NCBI GenBank assembly: GCA_003118195.1
Contig: BEXV01000895.1
Span: forward strand, 30,769 to 49,508
Source of the DNA: Hemicentrotus pulcherrimus
Taxonomy: Eukaryota; Echinodermata; Echinoidea; Camarodonta; Strongylocentrotidae
DNA: 18,740 bases
Reading direction: 5' to 3'
Shown: piece after piece, positions 15,601-18,740 of the stretch
How positions within the stretch are numbered: the stretch's first letter is position 1
Layout of the letters: every line of letters starts with the position of its first letter
Notes under the pieces: generated by a model
Seen by the model: the letters and a program-made list of their open reading frames with translations, nothing else
Told to the model about the DNA's origin: nothing
The model's database searches: none
Position numbers and translations under genes: made by a program

Positions 15601-18087
15601 CATGTGATTGAGTTATGGAAATATAATTATTTGAATTGAAATGAATTGAATGGGATAGATTGATGAGGATGTTCAAAGTCTATGTCATTATTCATCCAAG
15701 GGTAGGTGAGCTCTTCAGCAAGACCCCTGTATGTACAGAGATCAGTTCTGCTATCAAGAAGGAATTGGATAGACTCTTTGGCAAAGACACCATCAATAGG
15801 AAGTTTGCTGTAAGGTCATCTGCTACAGGTCAGTAGGTCTAGAGTTCGGTTAAGAGGGTGTAATAGAACTGCTTCATGTAGATGAAAGTGTTTTAATAAT
15901 AATAACGAGAAATTTAATTTGTCATTAAAACAAATTAGGTGGTCTGTTATTAAATCTAGTGAACCATGGTCTTGTTAAGAATTTTCACAGCTACAACATA
16001 TCAAAATTTGGAAGAAGGTTTATCAATATTTACAGAGATACAATCAATTTTCCATCAATTTGCTGGCATCATAATGTGCAAATTCGTATATTTAGTTCAA
16101 AGGCCATTACAAAGATGTCACGATATACTAAATGGCCAAATGAGAGATGAAATCATATTGAAGACTTATACTCTATCCAAATATGAAAAACAAGTTGGGG
16201 GTCTCCAGGTATCCTAACAAGTTTTAATGGTTTTTGTATAGGCATGCTTTTTTCCATAAATGCTATGTATTACAAGAGTTTGGACATTTGTCTTGAACAG
16301 ACGCTCATTTTATTATTAATAGTCATAAAGAGATAAACATGGTATCAATTAATTTTTCAGGGAAAATGGGAAATACAATGAAAGGAAAAAATTGGCTATT
16401 ACGACAGACCACCCAATAATCGTAACAACGGTGCTTATAAAGCGCTTTCCACCGAAGTCTCTAAGCGCAATAAATATTTTGATGATTAGAGTAACCGTTT
16501 GTCAAAGGACCCAGTGCTTTTCTGATTTATACTGACCAAACCAGTTACTGAATTTATGCTACCATTTCAGTTATTCATAGGCTCATGTGCATTCTCTCCA
16601 CCTCGAGCCCATGTAGCACTCTACCTGGTCAATGTTCTCAAGTATGCATACCGTAATTAACGGTGTATAAACCGCACCTTTTTGCCGCTGAAAAAAATTT
16701 CAAAGTCGGGGGTGCGGTTTATACACGGTACACCCCCCAAAAAAATAAAAAAATAAGTGAGTCAAAACCAGCATGAATTTGCACATTTGGTACAATAGCT
16801 ATACCACTATGGTACAGGACATTTCCCACACATTTTACCGACAATTTTATCTTGCATTGTTGACATAAGACGAAAATAATCTTCCAAAAACAACATGCAT
16901 CTGCCGATAGATCTTGTTCTAAGTTCGTGCCAATGCATTGCAAAAGTAAAAGAAAGGGCCGTCTAATGGACCTGCCGCGAAGCATCCAGCACGCGAAGTC
17001 GCCATTTTCAATGTAAAGATTACAAAAAGCTGCCAGTTATGGCATCGGTGCGGGATAGACGAGCGGTCTAAGGCGCAAGTTTCGGGTCCCACTCTACATG
17101 TGTCCGCAAGAGATCGAATCCCGCCTTCGTCAATTTAAAAAAAAAAAAAAATTTTTTTTAATGGTCATAATCGGGGGTGCGGTTAATACACGAGGGCATT
17201 TTATACAACGTTAATTATGGTATACTAAACTGCAAAAATGTTTACATCCAACATGGAACCATTTAAAAAATATCTCCCTGGTTAGCCAAAAGGTCATGTA
17301 TATATATTACAAGAATATGTACCGCTAAAACTATAGCAGGTCTGAAACCCAAGATCAGAGATTCTCAGCTAAATTTCAAGTCATGTATTCAAACTGCTGA
17401 ATGCATTGTACTTTACATAGGCATTAATTGTTTAAATGTAGCTAGGCTACCTGTCCATGTAGCATAACATGTATACCGGTATACACCCTGTACCATATTT
17501 CTACCCAAAAGAAATGAAAGAAAAGCTTCTTCAAACCTGTACATTTTTCATTTAAGATTAAACAGAATATCAAATGATGTTAATGGTGAATTTCTTCCCA
17601 ATAGGTGAAGATACAGCAGAGATGTCTGCAGCAGGTCAGCTGACTACTATTCTAGGGGTCAAAGGTTATGATAAGGTATATACACATGATTTATTGGTTT
17701 TTTTAAATGTAGAAAAAAATTGCATGAACCTTGGAGTTATGACTGTAGGTTTAATGTGTAGTATAAAATGGAATAAGCTCAATGATGTGGTATTATGCAA
17801 TACATTTTAAAATGAATACTAATTCGCAGGGCAAATTCTCTTTGAGTTTTTGTGTTAATAGAATCGCAAATCATTAAACTTTTATTGAGAATATGAACAA
17901 GTATATTATAATCTGTAAAATGTAGATTGTGCATGCAGTACTGCAAGACATCACACACAAAAAATACTTGTAAATGATAAACACTAATTTGTTCACTTCA
18001 TATTTGTAATTTTATGATATAGATATGTCAAGCTGTTCAGCAGTGCTGGGCTTCTCAGTTCTCCTTTCAGGCAGTACAATACAGGAG
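3356..18087 (+). CDS. PEP synthase/rifampicin phosphotransferase-like membrane-anchored protein, 5' part (16 exons, partial)
   Basis: Exons read directly: 3356-3673, 3800-4056, 5571-5684, 5989-6098, 6857-6912, 7735-7787, 8397-8527, 12303-12450, 13127-13188, 13516-13649, 14199-14255, 14605-14643, 14944-15032, 15701-15828, 17605-17675, 18023-18087. All introns are GT-AG and phases match throughout (1832 coding nt, about 611 residues); the gene continues past the window. Residues 13-35 form one hydrophobic helix. Residues about 107-415 are a beta-rich domain with RDHSYG-VRDW (262-271), resembling AttH/CrtC-like proteins. From 417 comes a PPDK_N-type ATP-grasp domain: GGKGA (442-446), VPPGF (464-468), FAVRSSATGED (558-568), CWASQF (597-602). 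In this family that domain uses ATP to phosphorylate a swivelling His domain, which passes phosphate to the substrate; those later domains are not in view. The frame is broken by TAA at codon 277. The substrate is unknown. The family call is confident, true PEP synthase activity is not, and an Rph- or PigC-like role is equally possible. Confidence 0.9.
3800..4056 (+). CDS. Coding exon 2: start of the beta-rich domain
   Basis: The acceptor is ATGTTTTACAG and the donor CAA|GTATGT. The exon enters in phase 0 and encodes residues 107-191 plus two bases. The translation is rich in alternating hydrophobic residues with Trp (FGISPTGEWLVARI near the start; LWRISYNG near the end), as expected for beta strands. 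It opens the AttH/CrtC-like domain. Confidence 0.9.
4656..4828 (+). mobile_element. MITE copy 1, ACAGTCAAACCTGC family
   Basis: It begins TACAGTCAAACCTGCCTATT and ends in a diverged inverted copy (GGTGGCCTTTATAGAGAGG and on). It shares its ends with copies at 10772-10965 and about 8085-8272. Noncoding, inside intron 2. Confidence 0.7.
4843..5449. repeat. Foldback made of GGTCTAA-type short repeats
   Basis: The left half repeats a 15-20-base unit around CATTTGGTCTAATT; the right half repeats its complement (AATTAGACCAAATG). The centre is near 5100. The outer ends also pair: GCTGTTTGGTCTA at 4851 with TAGACCAAACAGC near 5426-5438. The right arm is roughly 90 bp longer than the left. Noncoding, within intron 2 just before exon 3. 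Confidence 0.85.
5571..5684 (+). CDS. Coding exon 3
   Basis: The acceptor is TTTTCATACAG and the donor AAGAG|GTATCA. The first base completes a Lys codon. The exon encodes WAAFTPVFNFDTD near its start, then a helix-like acidic/basic stretch (ELWDREFFKKLK). Such a strand followed by an E-W-rich helix is typical where these beta-barrel domains form a hydrophobic ligand cavity. Confidence 0.9.
5989..6098 (+). CDS. Coding exon 4: carries RDHSYG motif
   Basis: The acceptor is TTCTTTATTTACAG and the donor TATG|GTAGGT. It encodes residues 230-266 and ends in G-I-R-D-H-S-Y. The split Gly codon joins to V-R-D-W of the next exon, giving R-D-H-S-Y-G-V-R-D-W. This is close to the RDHSWG-RDW motif I associate with AttH/CrtC-like and related uncharacterised domains, and is the best family marker for this part. 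Confidence 0.9.
6225..6545. repeat. Degenerate inverted-repeat region
   Basis: CCCTAGGAAAATGACT (about 6358-6373) pairs with AGTCATTTTCCCTGGG (about 6471-6486). GGAGGGAATT (6388-6397) pairs exactly with AATTCCCTCC (6407-6416). Repeated GGACAACT/ACAACTGCC-like words on the left have complements (AGTTGTCTC, AGTTGTAG) on the right. This is probably another decayed foldback element, in intron 4. Confidence 0.5.
6857..6912 (+). CDS. Coding exon 5: contains an in-frame TAA stop
   Basis: The acceptor is TTCTTTTGTAG and the donor GAG|GTAAGG, both good. Translation reads VRDWATFYR-stop-ALHFGVLE, with TAA at 6886-6888 (codon 277). The frame is fixed on both sides: the split Gly joins HSYG to VRDW, and phase 0 at the donor joins VLE to DGSSF. 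No alternative splice site removes the stop. A change from a TAT or TAC tyrosine codon would explain it. Confidence 0.8.
7231..7638. mobile_element. GGAGGCAT-ended element with two internal tandem units
   Basis: It starts TATGCCTCCG and ends CGGAGGCATC, a short inverted repeat. The interior holds two direct copies (7298-7453 and 7454-7594) beginning CGTGAT(T/C)GC and ending ATGTATGCAAAAATAGC, with 'CTCAAGAACC' and 'CTTGCAGAGCCAA' in each. A second family member lies at 18538-18740. Noncoding repeat in intron 5. Confidence 0.75.
7735..7787 (+). CDS. Coding exon 6
   Basis: A long CT-rich tract ends in TTTTTAG, and the donor is TCTCA|GTGAGT. The 53-nt exon encodes DGSSFQVGVFSIPGYLS, a strand pair with a Gly turn. 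It starts in phase 0 and leaves two bases of a His codon, completed at 8397. No sign of decay is seen downstream of the premature stop. Confidence 0.85.
8085..8272 (-). mobile_element. MITE copy 2, ACAGTCAAACCTGC family, reversed
   Basis: It ends GCTATAGCAGGTTTGACTGTA, the reverse complement of the family start. The inner stretch CATGTTTCAATGAGAAACCA matches the reverse complement of the copy at 10772-10965. The left boundary is uncertain because that end has diverged. Confidence 0.6.
8397..8527 (+). CDS. Coding exon 7
   Basis: The acceptor is CTTTCTCTCATCAG and the donor GAAG|GTACAA. The exon encodes residues 303-346, including GYLFMPNGVKYAL and a Pro/Cys-containing segment (DICLPKLMPGNQPP), then a strand FTFSIE. 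The open frame extends upstream into the intron by chance (from 8317). Confidence 0.88.
8879..9034. mobile_element. MITE with GGCCCTGTTGCATAAA-type ends
   Basis: The left end AGGCCCTGTTGCATAAATCT and GGTAACTTTGCC pair with GGCAAAGTTACC and TTTTATGCAAAGGGGTCCT on the right. About 155 bp, noncoding, in intron 7. Confidence 0.65.
9098..9310. repeat. Nested inverted repeats of a GATCAAACGCAA word
   Basis: It starts with GCCCTCTTGCATAAAAG, similar to the neighbouring MITE end. Inside, (G/A)ATCAAACGCAA occurs at about 9140 and 9169 and its complement (TTGC[G/A]TTTGAT) at about 9203 and 9243, forming nested hairpins. No matching right terminus was found, so this may be a truncated element. Confidence 0.55.
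9311..10260. other. Intron 7 interior with no recognised feature
   Basis: AT-rich and noncoding. The only thing of note is an exon-like 27-base segment at 9875-9901 between a strong acceptor-like and a donor-like sequence; it contains an in-frame stop. Confidence 0.5.
10268..10656. mobile_element. MITE-like element with internal duplication and A-rich core
   Basis: GTATGACCCCAGGTGGGTCA (10271-10290) is an imperfect inverted match to TGACCCCCCTAGGGGTATGAC (about 10634-10654). The interior has two diverged direct copies (10364-10421 and 10446-10515), both containing AAGGAAAAC/AAGAAAACATC and CTGAAAAGGAACCC-like words, followed by a long A-rich tract (10518-10612). Confidence 0.6.
10518..10612. 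repeat. A-rich low-complexity tract
   Basis: Long A runs, including an uninterrupted run of about 22 A at 10561-10583. Prone to length errors in sequencing. The Lys-rich open frame through it is not a gene. Confidence 0.85.
10772..10965 (+). mobile_element. MITE copy 3, ACAGTCAAACCTGC family (most complete)
   Basis: The start GCAGTCAAACCTGCTTTAG and end GGTCTTTATAGACTGGTTTC form an imperfect terminal inverted repeat of roughly 30 bp. The interior repeats GACCACCTGTCTACA-like words. No coding potential. Confidence 0.75.
11099..12200 (+). pseudogene. Broken non-LTR (LINE) retrotransposon ORF2 fragment
   Basis: A non-LTR element makes an endonuclease/reverse transcriptase; only a middle piece survives here. 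In order are the EN-RT linker (NYRSFK-stop-FDSEEF, APWHVLNEV), then RVRNDSAPWI (from 11212), a Lys/Tyr-rich helical stretch (11444-11770), DTSKSSGVDEIS (about 11805-11840), and the RT fingers block FKKGD...NYHPISILPAVSKLIERM followed by FGFRPG (11965-12190). At least four frameshifts and one stop separate these blocks, so it is dead. It lacks the 5' endonuclease core and the catalytic YADD part, and ends in an A-rich tract (12178-12199). It resembles Jockey/CR1-like groups; the exact clade is not decided. It sits in sense orientation in intron 7. Confidence 0.85.
12303..12450 (+). CDS. Coding exon 8: end of the beta-rich domain
   Basis: The acceptor TTTTCCTCTCAACAG and donor ACAG|GTAAAA follow a 3775-base intron. 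It encodes DGRKLWVKVEVEASPVFYMG, then alternating charged and hydrophobic strands ending GWGISEFLYR. The G-x-G-x-x-E-F ending resembles the last strand of AttH/CrtC-like domains. Confidence 0.9.
12578..12700. repeat. ATC/TCG-type trinucleotide microsatellite
   Basis: Imperfect TCATCA/TCATCG/TTATTA repeats. It yields artificial open frames in several frames (Asp-rich on the minus strand, Ile-rich and His-rich on the plus strand), which are not genes. Confidence 0.8.
12701..13126. other. Rest of intron 8, nothing recognised
   Basis: Noncoding AT-rich sequence leading into the pyrimidine tract of exon 9. No repeat or gene signal was seen. Confidence 0.5.
13127..13188 (+). CDS. Coding exon 9: linker to the ATP-grasp domain
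   Basis: The acceptor is TATCCCCTACAG and the donor CCAG|GTAGAA. The short 62-nt exon encodes NDSGRPNHYEQETVPLIIEP, a polar linker between the beta-rich domain and the ATP-grasp domain. Its last base begins a Glu codon completed at 13516. Confidence 0.85.
13205..13580 (+). repeat. About 160-bp tandem duplication that includes the start of exon 10
   Basis: Unit starts are near 13205, 13362 and 13524, a period of about 157-162 bp. Shared words include GATGAAGA, GAATTGAAA(C/T)TGTT, GCTGTCAGTCTAAT, TCCACTCCCCTAT, ATTGAACCCC and TGTACTA. The third copy is the functional exon 10 start. Copy 2 still translates as DEELKLFVLL and on, beside DEDIQRFLLP in the exon. Both intron copies are decayed. Confidence 0.75.
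13362..13425 (+). pseudogene. Decayed duplicate of exon 10 start (copy 2)
   Basis: Aligned to the real exon, the acceptor TACTAG has become TACTAA (13350-13356). The reading frame is still recognisable for roughly 20 codons (DEELKLF...CCQS against DEDIQRF...GCQS). The GGKGA part was not copied, or has been lost. It is not usable as an exon without a different acceptor. Confidence 0.6.
13516..13649 (+). CDS. Coding exon 10: start of PPDK-type ATP-grasp domain
   Basis: The acceptor is TCTGTACTAG and the donor CAAG|GTAAAT. Residues 417-461 contain LVGGKGAQLATL (440-451). GGKGA with this lysine is the glycine-rich N-terminal ATP-binding segment of PPDK, PEP synthase and Rph (the lysine corresponds to Lys22 of clostridial PPDK by family knowledge). 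The start of this exon has two decayed duplicates in the preceding intron (13205-13523). Confidence 0.93.
13658..13850. repeat. GCGCTT-type dispersed repeat, copy 1
   Basis: CGGCTTTTATATAGCGCTTA followed by GTCTCTAAGCGCTTTACA is a dispersed repeat; a relative lies at 16415-16630. The words TAGCGCTT and AAGCGCTT form a short imperfect palindrome. Noncoding, in intron 10. Confidence 0.55.
13851..14198. other. Rest of intron 10
   Basis: A GC-richer, GT-rich stretch to about 14020, then T-rich sequence. No frame or structure is recognisable. Confidence 0.45.
14199..14255 (+). CDS. Coding exon 11: VPPGF motif
   Basis: The acceptor is a poly-T tract ending TTTTTAATCAG and the donor AAA|GTAAGA. 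The exon is exactly 19 codons, encoding FDVPPGFCVTSIAFQ and more. V-P-P-G-F-x-V-T is the second conserved block of the PPDK_N domain, directly after GGKGA as expected. Confidence 0.93.
14605..14643 (+). CDS. Coding exon 12 (39 nt)
   Basis: This 13-codon exon (SDQHLKLSLSLYE) ends at GAG|GTACTT. Upstream is a T-rich tract ending TATATAAAG. The next AG, two bases later, would put a TGA in frame, so 14605 is the supported start. It is a small helical segment between the GGKG/VPPGF and VRSS blocks. Confidence 0.75.
14944..15032 (+). CDS. Coding exon 13
   Basis: A long T tract ends CTCCACCAG, and the donor is AACAG|GTACGT. It encodes SYPKLQEAVHGLCEVSTDLR and on to TCNR, an amphipathic region as found in the variable helical part of PPDK_N domains. 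Phase continuity with exons 12 and 14 is exact. Confidence 0.85.
15033..15700. other. Intron 13, nothing recognised
   Basis: The exon 13 frame reads on to a stop by chance (to 15183). The rest is AT-rich and noncoding, with a small ACATGTACATGTATAC-like palindromic patch near 15378-15395. Confidence 0.5.
15701..15828 (+). CDS. Coding exon 14: VRSSAT motif
   Basis: The acceptor is TTCATCCAAG and the donor ACAG|GTCAGT. Residues 523-565 include EISSAIKKELDRLFG and end in KFAVRSSAT. V-R-S-S/G-A is the phosphate-contacting arginine block of PPDK, PEP synthase and Rph (Arg92 in clostridial PPDK, by family knowledge). The arginine is present here. Confidence 0.93.
16415..16630. repeat. GCGCTT-type dispersed repeat, copy 2
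   Basis: GGTGCTTATAAAGCGCTTTC and GTCTCTAAGCGC match the 13658-13850 repeat, and the downstream CCAGTGCTT word also matches. Noncoding, in intron 14. Confidence 0.55.
16649..17222. mobile_element. TIR element (TACCGTAATTAACG ends) carrying a degenerate tRNA
   Basis: The ends read TACCGTAATTAACG on the left and, reversed, TACCATAATTAACG on the right, followed on both sides by GTATAAA/GTATTAACCGCACC-like sequence. TA at each tip could be the target site. Near the left end the terminal segment is itself folded: 16661-16678 pairs with 16711-16728. The interior includes A/T tracts (17135-17160) and a tRNA-like segment. It lies in intron 14; non-autonomous, no transposase seen. Confidence 0.75.
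17049..17130 (+). pseudogene. Degenerate tRNA (type II, Leu/Ser-like)
   Basis: GACGAGCGGTCTAAGGCGC is the D-arm and A-box pattern of tRNA-Leu, and GATCGAATCCC is a B box, at the spacing expected for a long-variable-arm tRNA. The anticodon and T stems do not pair properly and the acceptor ends do not match, so it is not a working tRNA. It may be a tRNA-derived SINE head captured by the surrounding element, since an A-rich tract follows. Confidence 0.6.
17223..17604. other. End of intron 14, nothing recognised
   Basis: Noncoding AT-rich sequence that ends in the pyrimidine tract of exon 15. Confidence 0.5.
17605..17675 (+). CDS. Coding exon 15: GED...GQ block
   Basis: The acceptor is TTTCTTCCCAATAG and the donor AAG|GTATAT. 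It encodes GEDTAEMSAAGQLTTILGVK and more. Together with the previous exon it gives RSSATGED...S-A-A-G-Q, matching the RSSATGEDLPDASFAGQ-type signature of PEP synthases, with the acidic and Gln residues kept. Confidence 0.95.
18023..18087 (+). CDS. Coding exon 16: CWASQF block; last exon in window
   Basis: The acceptor is TTATGATATAG and the donor GGAG|GTATGT. It encodes ICQAVQQCWASQFSFQAVQ then YRR, matching the 'A-x-x-x-C-W-A-S-x-F-x-x-x-A-x-x-Y-R' block that follows in PPDK_N domains. It leaves two bases in the last codon, so the gene continues to the right of the window. Confidence 0.93.
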
Positions 18088-18537
18088 GTATGTATAAACA
18101 TTATGGACAAATTCTTGCGTTTCACAATACATGCACCACCAATGTTCGTACCATAAGAGTCACCTGCGGGTCGACAACAATTTCCAATATGTATGAGAAT
18201 AACATTTTGCAGCTTCACAATAGAAGACCATGATGAGAATGTAGTAAAAATTTCAACTAGATTTAATCCAGATTGAAAAGCAAAATGATTATGTGCCGGG
18301 ACTGAGCAGCAGCTAGCGGGGCAGCCTCCCAGTGATGTCTCACCAGCATGCGATAAATAACTAGCGAGCTGATTTGTCGAGAAAGTTGTCTGCCCATCTC
18401 CCAAAATTGCCGCGCTAGATTGACTGTTGCAACTAAACCTATGAGAATTGATTGATTGATGTTTTGTTTAGTGAATGATTTTGAATTGGTTGTATGTATA
18501 GTTGATTGAATTGTTGATTGGTTGTTCAGGTAATTGT
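18088..18537. other. Intron after exon 16
   Basis: This stretch contains a 130-codon minus-strand frame (18012-18404) with no recognisable domain, which also overlaps exon 16, so I do not call it a gene. A GATTGATT/TTGATTG low-complexity patch lies at about 18440-18525. Confidence 0.5.
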
Positions 18538-18740
18538 TATGCCTCCGCCACCGAAGGTGGTGCCGGAGGCATCATGTTTTTCGGGTTGTCCGTCCGTACG
18601 TCCGTACGTCCGTCCCGTTTGACCGTTTTCACAATATCTCAAGAACCATTTAAGATTTAAACTTAAGACTCGGGAATAGTATTTATCACCATAGGAAGAC
18701 GATCTGATTAGATTTTGGAGTACGTAGGTCAAAGGTCACA
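18538..18740. mobile_element. GGAGGCAT element, copy 2 (cut by window end)
   Basis: It begins TTATGCCTCCGCC with a hairpin (GCCTCCG...CGGAGGC, 18541-18570), then a GTCC/CGTCCGTA tandem (18588-18615) and 'ATCTCAAGAACCATT', as in the 7231-7638 element. The right end is outside the window. Confidence 0.75.

Noticed and set aside
15959..16217. Two overlapping plus-strand frames of 63 and 83 codons
   Set aside because: Neither fits the phase of the gene or shows a known domain. A short GGTGGTCTGT inverted pair flanks the area (15938 and about 16413), but it is too short to call an element.
17049..17130. Functional tRNA gene
   Set aside because: A-box and B-box patterns are present, but the anticodon, T and acceptor stems do not pair.
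18012..18404. 130-codon minus-strand frame
   Set aside because: It overlaps coding exon 16 on the opposite strand and its intron, and has no recognisable domain. Chance or repeat-derived.
18526..18732. 68-codon minus-strand frame with Gly/Thr/Arg-rich translation
   Set aside because: It is a translation of the GGAGGCAT repeat and its GTCC tandem.

Overview
The window looks like nuclear DNA of a marine invertebrate. A sea urchin or related echinoderm is the best guess. The reasons are: one intron-rich, AT-rich gene with consensus GT/AG splice sites; a density of short inverted-repeat transposons; and several repeat types I associate with echinoderm genomes (a GGAGGCAT-ended element, an ACAGTCAAACCTGC-ended element, GCGCTTTATAAAGC-type sequence, and a TTAAAG[G/A]GAAAGTCCACCC-ended element). 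No bacterial-style operon, CRISPR array or phage gene is present. The species call is an inference; the exon structure is read directly.

The one real gene is on the + strand. I could thread 16 coding exons (3356..18087) whose phases agree at every junction. It starts at a strong Kozak ATG at 3356 and runs off the right edge after about 611 codons. The product has three parts. Residues 1-106 are a short N-terminal segment with one membrane helix (about 13-35) and a cytosol-like linker. Residues about 107-415 are a beta-rich domain carrying an R-D-H-S-Y-G-V-R-D-W motif, which resembles the AttH/CrtC-like (lipocalin-type) superfamily. From about residue 417 there is a PEP synthase/PPDK-type ATP-grasp domain (GGKGAQ, VPPGF, FAVRSSATGED, CWASQF). 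It is therefore a membrane-anchored relative of phosphoenolpyruvate synthase, rifampicin phosphotransferase and PigC-type enzymes. The swivelling-His and substrate domains would lie beyond the window. One in-frame TAA (6886-6888, codon 277) breaks the otherwise clean frame.

Layout. 1-3316 is upstream DNA: two pairs of short tandem repeats at 14-266, an inverted repeat around 417-800, a 520-bp TTAA-flanked foldback element (1077-1596), unannotated AT-rich DNA, and a possible promoter near 2964. 3317-18087 is the gene. Its introns hold three copies of one TIR element (4656, ~8085, 10772), a foldback array of a GGTCTAA motif (4843-5449), two GGAGGCAT elements (7231, and 18538 after the last exon), other MITE-like elements (8879, 9098, 10268), a broken LINE reverse-transcriptase fragment (11099-12200), an ATC-type microsatellite (12578), a 160-bp tandem duplication that has copied the start of the ATP-grasp exon into the preceding intron (13205-13580), and a TIR element containing a degenerate tRNA (16649-17222). 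18088-18740 is intron plus the edge of a repeat.

The most interesting items are the gene itself (a bacterial-type phosphotransfer enzyme with a membrane anchor in an animal), its single premature stop, and the decayed duplicated exons.
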